Of a stretch of 64,000 bases of DNA, positions 39,301-49,745 are shown piece after piece. The stretch spans positions 2,480,001 to 2,544,000 of the forward strand of contig JACATO010002127.1 of assembly GCA_018389105.1 (NCBI GenBank), written 5' to 3'. A program made the translations under genes and the position numbers. The DNA comes from Nautilus pompilius. Lineage: Eukaryota > Mollusca > Cephalopoda > Nautilida > Nautilidae. Below the pieces are notes generated by a model, which was not told the DNA's origin, searched no databases, and was given only the letters and a program-made list of their open reading frames with translations. Position 1 is the first letter of the stretch; every line of letters begins with the position of its first letter.

Positions 39301-42300
39301 AGGTTAGATATCAGCTCTTAATTAAACCTCCACTACATGTTCTTCTCAGTTAAACTAAAACTTTTACTTTATTTATCATACTATATTTTTTCTCGATTAT
39401 CTGTACAAAGGTCCTATCCTGTTTTTGCTTGTGTGTATGCATTAAATCAGACAGTAAAACACTAAACCTTTTTTTTACTGATGTATTTAAAACAATGAAG
39501 TTTAATATTAATATTGATGTTAAAATATTTTAATGTAATTGCTCAAATAAATAAACTTAGTTCAAAAACTAAATTGATAAGCCTTTAACAGGTTCTACAC
39601 AATCTATTAACTGAGTGTCCTTGACATTAAAAAAATTATTTTAAATATATATACAAATAATTATTTTGCACACTATTTTGAGAGTTCTGAGGAATATGAT
39701 TCACTATTAACTGATCACTGGTACCTCTGACCTGGTAATTTTCCAAGAATGCAGTTCCTAAAGTGTCTGCCACATTCCTCCTGTCAACACCAGCACCCAG
39801 TCACCAGGCTAAGTAGACAATCTACCCCATTAACCCAGCTAGTGCTTGCAATAAATTCCACATAGAACCACTCCTCGAACTAAATTCTATGCTCACTGTT
39901 AAAGTAAAAAAGTAGAATAGATATTGATATTTATATTACTAATTAGAGCTGTAAGGCAGTTGGTAGTAAGAAGATCAGGGCTAGTTGTTAAGGGTAAATT
40001 GTTGCAGCACCAGTAATTCTTAATTAACTATGAAGATGAAGTTGTAACAACTAGCCCATAGTCTCCATACTGTAATAATAGCATAATTTCAATAAATTTA
40101 ATCCATGCAGATTGGTATATCAGTGGTTATCACTTTATAATTACGGTATCTATAAATAAACAGAGACTAAGCTGAAATAAATAGCTTAGTGTAATGCATT
40201 AACAGAGCCATATGAACTATATATGAGGTCTGTTCAAAAAAAGACTGGACTTTTGTTATAGCTCATGAACCACTGCAATGATCGAGCTCCGACAAGTTGT
40301 CATGTAGCAACAACCTTCCATGACATAACGTTGCCTGGGGCCTCTTGCTATTCTGATTGGTTACCTGTCTAGAGCTTTGAAAGTAACACAAGCTGTCAAC
40401 CCCTCTGCGAAGTGAAGATGAAAGATCTTATGGAACAACGTGTGTGTGTGAAATTTTGCTTTAAGATCGGCAAAACTTTTACTGAAACATGGGCTTTGCT
40501 CCATCAGGCCTTTGAGGAGGACTGCATGAGCCAATCACAATGTCATGAATGGTTTAAGCGGTTTAAATCGGGCAGAATATCGATTGAGGAAAATTCAAGA
40601 TCAGGACGACCTTCGACGTCAACAAACGATGAAAACATCGATGCTGTTTGTTCTGTGATTTGTGCAAGTCGTCGTTTGACTGTGCGACAGGTTGCTGAGG
40701 AAGTCGGTATCAGCATCGGGTTGTGCAATGAAGTTTTGACCGAAAAACTTGACATGCATCGCATCTCTGCAAAACTCGTGACATCTCTGTTGACCTACGA
40801 CCAGAGAGAGAACCGGGTGATCATCAACCAAGAGCTGCTTGATCGTTCAAGAAGCAACACAAACTTCATGAAAACTATCATCACAGGAGACGAAACTTGG
40901 GTTTATGGCTACGATGTGGAAACCAAGGCACAATCGTCGCAGTGGGTTGGGAAAATGTCGTCCCAACCGAAAAAAGCGCGCATGAGCTGATCAAATTTGA
41001 AGTTGATGTTGATTGCTTTTTTTGACTGTCGAGGAGTGGTCCATTATGAATTCGTGCCACAAGGTCAGACTATGAACAAGGAGTTCTACGTAGAAGTTTT
41101 AAAGTGTTTGAGGGAAGATGTGCGCCGGAAAGGCCTGAGTTGTGGCAAAACAAGAGCTGGGTGTTGCACCACGACAACGCACCTAGTCACTCGTCTCTGC
41201 TTGTCCGCCAGTTTTTGGCCTCCAAAGAAACAGTCATCCTTCCCCACCCTCCGTACTCTCCAGACTTGGCCCCAGCAGACTTTTTCCTTTTTCCCAAGCT
41301 GAAAACCATCATAAAAGGACGGCGTTTCTAAAGTGTAGACAAGATTAAACAGAATTCGCTGAGACAGTTACAAACCATCTCAGAAAACGAGTTCCAAGGA
41401 GCATTCCAACAGTGGCAGAAACGATGGGAGCAGTGCGTTGCAAGCAGGGGGGAGTACTTTGAAGGGGATAAACATGTATAATGCTATAATTCCGGCAATA
41501 AATTTTGTATGACAAAAGTCCGGTCTTTTTCTGAGCAGACCTCGTATATATTTAGGGGGAGAGTGAGAGAATAAAAATGTAGGGATAGTCCAATTTGACA
41601 TTATATTTAATTCCACTTGTAAGGAAACACAAAGTAATCAAAAGTTAGGAAAAGAATTATTCCTTATCCAAATTATCCCATCGATTTTATTACACGTTAA
41701 TGGAAGAGTAACATCACAACTTCTACTGCAAACATATTGAGTCAAAAATCACAAAATGACTCCAATAGCCAGTGTTGAGTAAGAACCCCTGGGGAATGCA
41801 TGCAGCTGAAAGTCCAAGGTCAAGTAGAATCCCAGTTGGGGTTGTCTCAGTTTGGCAACCTCCCCAACATGGTTTCTTTTCACTCTTCTTCACCAGCCAG
41901 CTCTGTGGGTTAGTTCCAGGCTCTCTGATCCCCCCCATATTTAAAAATGAAGAGACCTTCTGCAGTAAGTATGCAGCTAACATCTGCACCCTATTCTTCT
42001 CCACCTGGCTTAGGAAACTAAAACCAGGGTTTCCTTTGGTGGATGTCTTAAGCACCAACAATGGTACACAAGCTGAAAGAAGACATGTCTACACGTAACT
42101 GAAAATCTAACCAGTCCATGCTTATCACTCCTGGATGGTAGAGAACTTTTTATCCTAAAACATCTACAGGAGATGCTGAATGGATGAAGGATCATAAGGA
42201 ACAGTGATGAATTAATCGTGTGTGGGCTTTGGAACTGTTGCCAGTTGTTGATGACAGGCAAAACTATCAGTCTTACAATCCCATCCAGGATTTCTGACAT

Positions 42301-45300
42301 CAAATGACATTGAATAACCAGAGGACTTTTTGTCAGCCAAGAATCACTTCCCACATCATTATAATGCAGCCACCATAATGATCATGCACAGGAAAGTACT
42401 CTCTTTGATGCTGCCATGCACATAACTTGTCATCAGAAAAGTCCTGTTTGCTATCTTTCACCAGAAAACATTACTTGGCACAACTTTTCCATTTTCCAGT
42501 GAGATAAACTTTGCCAAAGTTGAGTATTGCGATGACAGTTACTCAAATATGCACCAGCATAAAGATCTGTCATATAAGCCTGCTTAATGAAGATAGTTTC
42601 TGAATAGTTGTCTGGATATTTGAGTGCCTCTGATTGCCAGCAAATGTTGCTGGATCTGGGTTGCATGACTTTATTTTGCAGGATTCTGCTTATCATCCAT
42701 TCATCAAGAGCATCAGTACAATTGGAACATCTGCTGGATCTATCAGTAATGCCTGGGAGTAAGCAGTGTGCATTTAGCCAACTAAATGATTGTGCAACAT
42801 TGCATTTTGTAACTGATACAGCAAGGAGTTTCTGGTTTATTAAATATGTCTGTAGGCTACTAATGTGGATTTTATTGCACAAATGATGTTGGCTACATCG
42901 TACTGACTTTTTCTCTTTATGAAATCTGAAATTCATGTTTTAAACACCATGCAATTTTTAAAACCAGGCAGGGGTAAGGGGGATATGCGTTATCAGTGCA
43001 TATCTTTCATGTTTCCTATGTTAGATTTTAGACCTTGTTTGCTCAGTTTTATAAAATGTATTGAAAACTGCAATATCCCTAGATTTTTCTTCCCTAGTAT
43101 ATATACATACTGTTTTTGTTTGTGTTTTTTAGATTCTAAATAAGCTTCATCAGATTTGACTTACTGTTTCTTCCATTTTAAAACTGTACAAAAATGTGTA
43201 ATTTTCTCTATAATTTTTAATGTTTTGGAAATAAAAGGATTTTACTTATTTTCTTCCGGAATTCTAGTAGGTTGACTATCTCACATATCAGTGACTAGTT
43301 TAATCTAATATAGAGGAAGCAGGCCATCATGGTTTATTCAAGGCTTCCAGAGAAACATTTTTCAATAATTTTTATTAAATTTAGATTGACTTTTAACTAG
43401 ATTTCCTGGTAACTTAAGGAATGTTTCCTACTAACAGGTTTTCCTCTGACTAGCCAACTAAAGCTCTATAACTGCTGTTTTAATACCATAAAATATAAAT
43501 GTAATTTCATCCACTTGTAAAATGATTTAAATTTTCACTAATCTTAAGTATCTTAATAAAATCTCCTTCAGTTTTTAAAAATTCTACGTCGTTTTCTTTT
43601 AAGTATTCAAAATAATTAAGCTGTGAAGCATCCTAAAGAACAGTTATCCACTACAAAAGGTGTCTGACATATTCCAAAAATAAGCCAGCTTCACTGAACT
43701 GTAAACATCAGGTGTAGGAGAAAACAGGAGCATTTGTCATGAAAACAGAAAAGTGAAAAAAGAGGTGATAAAGCAGAGATGACCACAAGCTTAATTGGTC
43801 TGATCTAAAAGAAAGAGAGAATGTATGTAACCCATAGAAGGATAACCAAAAAAGTCAATATCTTCCTTAGAACAGCCACCATATTGGTTAAATACAAAAT
43901 TCCAAAAGCAAATGGGAACAGTTATATCTATAGGATATTGTGGCAAGTTAGTAAGAATTACAGAAGGGTTTTGCCAAAAGATTGTTTTTAATGTAATCAC
44001 TACTTTCTTTAAAGCTATTCACTTATTAAGTGATGACAGGATATACTGCATAATCTGACATTTCCATAATTATTTTAAAACATATGCTTACCATATTTGT
44101 TACTTTTACTGCATAACTTAATTCTTCCTTTATTTCTTTTCTACATCTCCTGGTTCGTTTAACATCAGCAATTACTTCTTTGTTCATAACTTTTTCATCG
44201 TCTTTACTTCTGCTTTTTTTATCTTTTTATCATATACAGATTTTTCCTCGATAGATTTCCTCTCTCTGAAAATTAAAATTAGTATTAAATAGATTGATCA
44301 TCAAGGAAGATCGGCAGTAGATAATTCTTGGGTCCAAATAAGTAAGACTTTTTCATTTAACTATTAATAAAGTTAACCCTATTCAAGCTGAATAAAATTA
44401 CATTGAAAACAGAGTTGAATTTAATTCCAGTTTCTATTGCTTTTTTAACATCATGATACTTTGCAGCATACAGTGAAAAAAGTATTTATAAAATCCCACT
44501 TCATGGCCAGATGGAGCCAATCAGATGAATCAAAAGTCTTTATTTTGGGCTATATTTATGGCTTTCAGCTCTGAAGAGCAGCCACAGTGGAGGGCATAAA
44601 TGTAGCCCAATGTTTGTTTTTAGAAAAGTTCAACTAAAATAATATCAGAGTGGCTAATATTAGATTGGGCAAAGGGATCAACTATTAAAATTTTTTAGAC
44701 CAAAGTCAAGATTAAAGAGTCACAAGTATGTGCAACAATGAGTAAAAGCTAATACTGGTAGTTGTGGATTCCTCTGGATAAGCTCTTGAAGATCTTAGTG
44801 AAAATCACATTATATAAGTAAATTTTGAATACATGCTGCCACTAAACGATGTATAATTTCAAGTCTAGTGTTCCAGTTTTATAATAGCATTATATTTACA
44901 TGTAATTATTTCAAAAGAATGCTATAAATACAATAGCTTGTCATAATAATTTGGTTACCTGCTGTTATTAAAATATGTTAGTTTGCTGCATAAAATGGCA
45001 AATAAATACAAACAAACAGAGTGAAATTCTTTCTGTTGGTTGGGCCGCCTTTTTCAGCATAGAGAGCCTCAATTACCCAGTTAGGCATTGAATCAATGAA
45101 ATTTGTCACAGGCTGATCTAAGTTCTCCCATATTCATGTGAAAACTTCCTTTAATTCCATCATATTAGTGAAACATGCACAAGTTGCTCTCCACTGATGA
45201 TCCAGAAGCTCCAACAGGTGCTTTAATGGATTCATATGAGGACCTTGAGGTACAGTAAAAGTTCTATACTCCAGCACACATTGGGTAATGGGGGGGGGTT

Positions 45301-48300
45301 ACAAACTATCGGATATGCTGGATTATTGAATGTTACTCTTAGTCACAACCTCAAGACACTTTATTTTCACTTTTTTAGTTGATATACTGTAGTATAGTTT
45401 TCCTAAGTATTGTAAAGTCAAATAAATGATATAATGTCCAAAAGTAAAAAGTATAATAAAATATAATACTGTAATAGTGTGGTTTATTGTACTCACCAGT
45501 GTTGTAAAGATGATTTCTTAGGGTACAGAAACATCAAATTACTGTAGATAAATCCTGAGTAGTGCAGCACAGTACTATAGTATATTGTATTCACAGTTCA
45601 CTTATTCATACACTTAAACATTAAGTGGTTTTAACTTAACTACCTAGGTACTAAATCACTTATACAGTAATTACACTTATGCACTGAATCACTTAGAACT
45701 AAAGAAAATGCTGAAGCTGTGCAGTATTGTAATGGCTGTTGTACTCAACAAACTTGGTGATGAATTTGGTTGCTTGCCACCAAGTGTATTTGGGTCTTTC
45801 TGGTTCTTCCTTCTCTTCAATTTCTTGCTGCATCACTGGATTAAAGACACTTCATATGATTTCCTCACCAGTCGAAACTTCCATAACTGGTGTCTCCTTG
45901 TCAATGCCAACCCATTTCTCCACTTCATCAGGTGTCAGTTTGCTGACTGGATTCTTGGCTGGACATTTTCAATGATTTTCATGTCCATCGTACGAGATCA
46001 CCTCACATTGAATCCCTCAAACTCCTCCTCATCCAGAGAATAGTCCCCAAACATCAGCCACAATCTTCAGAGGGTAAAGTTCTTCATATTGTTACAGGCT
46101 AATGCCAAAGTAAAGATGGCATGTTTAACGTTAAAATAACATTGAAAATCTTTGACACTGCTATCCGTGTTGACAAGTTTCTGTACGATGTCCTGTAATT
46201 ATGCTTCCAGTTTTGGATCACCTCTTGATCCATGGGTTATATCAAAGACGTAACATTGGCTGGGAGATACGTGACAAAGATATTGCCAGAAGCTAATTCA
46301 GAGGCAGGAGGATGCATCCCGCAGTTATCCAAAAAGAGAATGGCTTTTGAGTCTTCAGGAAAACCTTGCTTCCTGACGTTCTCCTTTACTTTAGGGACAA
46401 AATGGTTGAAAAGCAATCATGGAAGAGTTCTGCAGACATCCAGGAATTTGCTTGTGCATTCTACACAATGGGTAGATGAGAAACACCCTTGAAGGCCCTA
46501 GGCTTCTTGTACTTGACAACAACAAAAAGTTTCAATTTGTGGCTACCAGGAGCATTGCTGCAAACAAGAACGGTCACTCCCTCTTTAGTCATCTTGAAAC
46601 CAGGAGCCGATTTCTGTTTGGCAAGCACCGCCAAAAAAGCCCGGTTTCATCAGCAATATAAATCTGGCAAAGAGACAGATTGTGCTCTTGTACTAAGGAA
46701 TCGAAGATATTGCTGTACTTGTCAGCAGCATCGTGATCGGCCAGCATCTGCTTGTCCGAAACATCCAGCTGCCGAATGCCATGACACAACTTGAAATTCC
46801 ACAACCATCCTTCAGAAAAGTTACTCTCTTCATCAATATTCATGTCCTGTTGATTGCTTAGCCTTCAGAATCAGCATCGGCCCCGAAACTGGCTTTCAAC
46901 CTACTTGAGATAAATCAGTTGTAGAGAGCGCTATTCAGCTCAGTCATCTTCAAAGTTTTCTGATTCCCTTCGTCGTCTCAGAAAGAATCAGAAATGTTCT
47001 CAGCTTATCCCTCTGCTTCTTGATGTTGTATTTTGTGGAGGAGCTGATGCCGTATTCAGCCACTATAGAGTTCCTGTTCACACCTCCCTAAAGCTTGCTG
47101 ATTATGGCCAATTTCTCATTTAAGGTGAGAGTAACATGCTTCCTCTTTGTGCCTTTTGAAGCCATGGTAGAAAAAATGATGGACGGCCAAAAAGGGCAAT
47201 AATTTGTGATAAAGTTCACTGCACTGAGAAGCGTACCGAATGCAAAGAAAGAAAATGGCAGACTGGGAGGAAGACCGGCGAGTGGGCAGACTCATTCCGC
47301 AGTAGAGACTCGCTTGCTAGCCAAACTTCCCGGACTTGTCTTGCGGATTTTCATGCTAGACAATCGGGCTTTCGGACCATTTGGTGCTTGATTAAAGGAC
47401 TTTTACTACACTCAGAAGATGAATGCTATAATTTTTCTTTGTTACATGAGGTGTGTGGCATGCAGCATCAGCTTCCTGAATACAGACATCAAATCTCAGT
47501 ATACTTTGTTGATACAAAAGTATGGCTTTGCAAATATCAGTGAATCCAGCAGAATTGAGATGTCCTTCATCAAATGCCAATTTTGTCTTTTAACCATGCC
47601 AAATTGCATACCATGATACTCCCATCTCCAAATTTGATCATGAGCTGAAAACATTACAGTTGATGAACTTTATTGGGTCTTTTCTAAAGCCAGGGCAAAC
47701 TTCAGGCATGAATTTCTGAGACCTAAACTCATTAGAGAAGAGTACATGCCACTCAATACTTGAGGATCTTGCCAAGCTTAACCAGACCTTTGGAAATGTT
47801 TGATCCTTATTGGACAGGAGAGGTTTCTCATGTGCTACACATTCCTTGTGGCCAAGTCAGTGAAACTGATTTTGGACCAGTCATTGGCTTGTAACCGATG
47901 CATGAGTGATGCCAGTAAGAGAATCTTTACAGTAAGTGTGGACATGGCAAGAAATGGCATGCTCTTGTTGTGTTGTCCATACTGAGGACTCCAGTCCCTT
48001 TTCCATAGCAGTGACATTCACATGACAATCTGTTGTTCATTTCCACATATGCTGAAAACCCTATAACTTCCAGTAAAGGAAAATATATTACAGAATCTGC
48101 TTGTTTTCAGTACCCACCTAGATGTCCAACATAATCACACCTGAAAAATTAAAATTTTGATCAGATATTCATTTGTGAAGGCGGCCAGACTAATATGGCA
48201 GGCCAGTGTTATAAACAAATAAATTTTAACTTCAAAACTATCATTAATTTCTTGTTTCTTGTCTTTAATGTTAAATTCTTAAGATCTGCTAGCCAGGTTA

Positions 48301-49594
48301 AAGCTGGTTTAATGGAAGGCATACTAACTTTTCTAGTTGATTTATAGTGTCTTGCACCTTTTTTCTTTCCTGAAAAAGATCAATCAAATTTGGTATTTTA
48401 AAAAGATTTGATACGCCAGCTATTTTATACTGATAAATAAAAATCATTTATCATCAGCAAAAAAAAAACATCTACTGTTAGCATCAGATATTGTGGTGTT
48501 TTAAATTTTGATTAACTTAAAAGTAGAAATTTTGTTAAAAAAACCAAGCTTATCCTCCTTCTGTTGTCAGTATACAGAAAACTGAGGGATTTCATTATTG
48601 CATTATTTGGATCCTTTCCTTGTACTTCTTTCATAGATCTATTGTTTGAGTTGAAACTCAAGACATTGCTGCTGGTGGGGGGGTTGGGGGGGAGAAAGAA
48701 GAAGAAAAAAACCGTCCTCTTTCTTTTCCAGCCCCGTTTTGCGATAATAAACAAACTTTTTTTAAATATAATTTAAGTATAAATAAATTCAAAAATAATC
48801 GCCTGTCTGTTCGGTGTTTTTCTTAGAAATTAATTAACCCTTTTGCCGCTGAGAGCTTGTTGCATTTAACACCGTAATCAGAAAGTTTGCTCGCTGTTTA
48901 TACTGCAAACTGTTCACAAGTCAGAACAAATACTATTTTCATGTCCTTCTATGTTTGAAATATATATAAATTAATTAAAATTACAAAATTAAACAGGAGT
49001 GTTGTTGCTATCTCGTCGAAAGGGGGTCTGCTATACTATGGACATCGTTTCTTGCACAACAGAAATGCCAATGCAGCTATAGAGTGTCGGCATCGCGAGG
49101 CTGGAGGATGAGGATACAGGGCTGGTTAATTAATGCCAGCTGGTGCCAGATGGGTCAGGTGTGTGAACCCCTACATTCCCCGCTGGCGTCGACTACCCGG
49201 GGAACCTCCCAAGTCGGTCTCTCCCCCGGTGTCTATTCGCAGCTATTGTCGCCGCCGACATAGGAATGCTATCGATCGTGGGCTGCACCACGGCAGGACC
49301 GGGATCCCAGCTCTCGGTTTTCCGCGAAATCGATCCACTGCAGGAGGCGCGGGGGGGGGGAGATAGAGGGATCTGGACGATCGGGAGGGAGAGCGATTAA
49401 CTTTCGGTCTACACGAGGATGTGGGCGATGTCGGCTGCTCTCGCTGACGGCCAGCAATTACGCTACCGGTGACTATAATTCTGGTTTTAATTAAACGATT
49501 AACGGCGACTGACCTCGCGCTCGAGTACGTGTTTTATTTCCTGGGGTAATTTCCCGTTGATCTTGTACGGTTTGGGCGGATCGCCGAACAACAT
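36314..49594 (-). CDS. CFAP141: Small four-exon coiled-coil protein, CFAP141 (C1orf189)-like
   Basis: CFAP141 is a short protein of the ciliary axoneme. Exons on the - strand in transcript order: 49594-49514 (27 codons, ATG at 49594, donor GTCAGT), 48369-48329 (41 nt, donor GTTAGT), 44265-44092 (donor GTAAGC), 36415-36314 (33 residues and TAA). Acceptors end TTTTTCAG, ATTTTCAG and TTTATTAG. Phases fit: 0, then 2/1, then 0 into the last exon. The start is [20 protein letters not shown]; exons 2 and 3 are Lys/Glu-rich. The last two exons give [14 protein letters not shown] joined to [20 protein letters not shown], ending [10 protein letters not shown], which resembles the CFAP141 C-terminus (a coiled coil ending in a MGKAF motif). 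Exon 3 is one base short: the frame breaks at an A7 run near 44219, where A8 would restore phase to the next exon. The predicted length of about 133 residues is somewhat longer than the human protein. Family call rests on the C-terminus only. Confidence 0.62.
36900..37800 (-). pseudogene. Non-LTR retrotransposon (LINE) reverse-transcriptase remnant
   Basis: Reading the - strand downward from 37800, broken frames give [11 protein letters not shown] (palm motif A, consensus YLDFSKAFD). They continue with IPQ[17 protein letters not shown] (matching the PQGSVLGPLLFLIYIND block) and KCADEC in the position of the FADD catalytic motif. Further on, near 36930-37000, [20 protein letters not shown] resembles the terminal FF.NRVV..WN.LP block. 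Spacing and order fit a CR1/L2/Jockey-type LINE. Many stops and the altered FADD motif show it is dead. It lies in the last intron of the CFAP141-like gene, same strand. Confidence 0.75.
37801..40221. other. Intronic AT-rich DNA, nothing recognised
   Basis: Within the last intron of the CFAP141-like gene. It contains a GT microsatellite near 39200 and homopolymer runs. A weak tRNA B-box-like string (GGTTCGGTTCC, near 38769) was seen but has no supporting cloverleaf. Confidence 0.4.
40222..41546 (+). mobile_element. Mariner element, full length (TA-flanked)
   Basis: The element covers 40224-41544 (1,321 bp, the usual mariner size). Its ends are inverted repeats: left TGAGGTCTGTTCAAAAAAAG, right the near reverse complement ending CTGAGCAGACCTCG. 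TA lies on both sides (40222-40223, 41545-41546). The interior encodes a broken mariner transposase. It lies in the last intron of the CFAP141-like gene, in opposite orientation to that gene. Confidence 0.95.
40418..41481 (+). pseudogene. Mariner transposase (GVQW3/FLJ37770-like subfamily), broken
   Basis: Two N-terminal helix-turn-helix motifs include [14 protein letters not shown] and [18 protein letters not shown]. The catalytic domain shows [11 protein letters not shown] (first Asp), HHDNAPSH (second Asp) and [18 protein letters not shown] (third Asp, DD34D type). The C-terminus [16 protein letters not shown] is typical of mariners. Damage: an in-frame TGA at about 40988, a one-base frame change near 41130 just before RPELW, and a TAA at about 41329 after GRRF. 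The three acidic residues survive, so it is a relatively young but non-functional copy. Confidence 0.93.
41760..41985 (+). repeat. SINE-like dispersed repeat, copy C
   Basis: Shares the blocks TCAGTTTGGCAACCTCCCC, AACATGGTTTCTTTTCACTC, TTCTTCACCAGCCAGCTCTG and TGGGTTAGTTCCAGGCTCTC with the other copies. It directly abuts a decayed Tc1 transposase remnant. Confidence 0.65.
42120..42935 (-). pseudogene. Decayed Tc1-family transposase
   Basis: On the - strand, fragments in Tc1 order are visible. An N-terminal helix-turn-helix-like part comes first (near [16 protein letters not shown]). [15 protein letters not shown] follows, equivalent to the W..VLFSDE catalytic block, with the Asp replaced by Gly. 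Then come [13 protein letters not shown] (GG.VMVWG block) and [19 protein letters not shown] followed by [10 protein letters not shown] (PLV...G.L.A..Y.DEIL..VLP block). Several stops and frame changes separate them. Catalytic residues are partly lost, so it is an old copy. The inverted ends were not identified. Confidence 0.7.
42936..44091. other. Intronic AT-rich DNA, nothing recognised
   Basis: Part of the last intron of the CFAP141-like gene. Open frames at 42919-43143 (+) and 43791-44000 (-) show no family similarity or splice support. Confidence 0.4.
44547..44608. repeat. Imperfect hairpin (14-bp arms)
   Basis: Arms GGGCTATATTTATG (44547-44560) and CATAAATGTAGCCC (44595-44608) pair at 13 of 14 positions around a 34-base loop. 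No target duplication or wider inverted structure was found. It may be a remnant of a small inverted-repeat element or simply chance. Confidence 0.5.
44978..45250 (-). pseudogene. Tc1-family transposase, C-terminal part (split by a Tigger insertion)
   Basis: On the - strand from 45250 down: [19 protein letters not shown], then [10 protein letters not shown], stop, [20 protein letters not shown] and AEKGGPTN. This is the SPDLNPIEHLW ... W..IPQ..I..LIDSMPRR ... A.GG.T block that ends Tc1 transposases. The frame starts exactly at the Tigger boundary. The matching N-terminal part continues in the same orientation on the other side of the Tigger, from 47411 upward. One internal stop and loss of the third catalytic Asp/Glu region show it is dead. 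Confidence 0.85.
45251..47410 (-). mobile_element. Tigger (pogo-type) element inserted into a Tc1 transposase
   Basis: The element spans 45253-47408 (2,156 bp). Its left end reads CAGTAAAAGTTCTATACTCC; its right end is the approximate reverse complement (reverse strand reads TAGTAAAAGTCCTTTAATCA). TA precedes it (45251-45252) and CA, a decayed TA, follows (47409-47410). The flanking sequences are two halves of one Tc1 transposase, so this is a nested insertion. The interior encodes a broken Tigger transposase on the - strand. Confidence 0.9.
45699..47165 (-). pseudogene. Tigger transposase (TIGD/jerky-like), broken
   Basis: Starts with ATG at 47165 ([20 protein letters not shown]), the first CENP-B-type helix-turn-helix. 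[18 protein letters not shown] and a second DNA-binding part around [10 protein letters not shown] follow. A well-kept block ([20 protein letters not shown]) leads to [17 protein letters not shown], which holds the first catalytic Asp of the DDE domain. Towards the C-terminus, [16 protein letters not shown] and a tail ending LQHFL with TAG at 45699 are visible. Stops (for example in KL-stop-GGVN and after ISSR) and frame changes interrupt it. Confidence 0.88.
47411..48030 (-). pseudogene. Tc1-family transposase, N-terminal and central part (split by a Tigger insertion)
   Basis: Reading the - strand from about 48030 down: [26 protein letters not shown] (the W..VLFSDES.F first catalytic block, with Asp changed to Asn), GDGSIMV, then [14 protein letters not shown] and [14 protein letters not shown]. 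The last matches the QQDNAPCHTAHVTKK second catalytic block, again with lost residues. It is cut at the Tigger right end and continues at 45250. Several stops and frame changes are present. Tc1 terminal repeats were not identified. Confidence 0.82.
48370..49079. other. First intron of the CFAP141-like gene, nothing recognised
   Basis: AT-rich with one G-rich run (near 48677-48692). No exon or transposase was recognised. GC content rises sharply after about 49020. Confidence 0.4.
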
Positions 49595-49745
49595 TTCCAA
49601 CTTCCCCGCGTTCCTCCTCCTGTCGCTGAGCTCTCCACAAATGGCGTCGGCGCGCGCGCGTTCCGACCCCACCACGTGACACCGGTGGTCGGGAAGGCGT
49701 GGCGTAGTTGGACGAGTTGTCTGAAGTGCCCTCTCTGGCTTCACT
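49080..49745 (-). promoter_or_regulatory. CpG-rich island at the 5' end of the CFAP141-like gene
   Basis: This is the most GC- and CpG-dense stretch of the window, in sharp contrast with its AT-rich surroundings; it includes GTCGGCGCGCGCGCG-type sequence near 49650. It contains the first coding exon (49514-49594). A CACGTG E-box lies at 49673-49678, about 80 bp upstream of the ATG on the - strand. Unmethylated promoters often keep CpG while bulk DNA loses it, so a promoter here is a reasonable inference; no TATA box is evident. Confidence 0.5.

Noticed and set aside
45708-46043. 111-codon open frame on the + strand
   Set aside because: Antisense to the Tigger transposase C-terminus, whose motifs read on the - strand.
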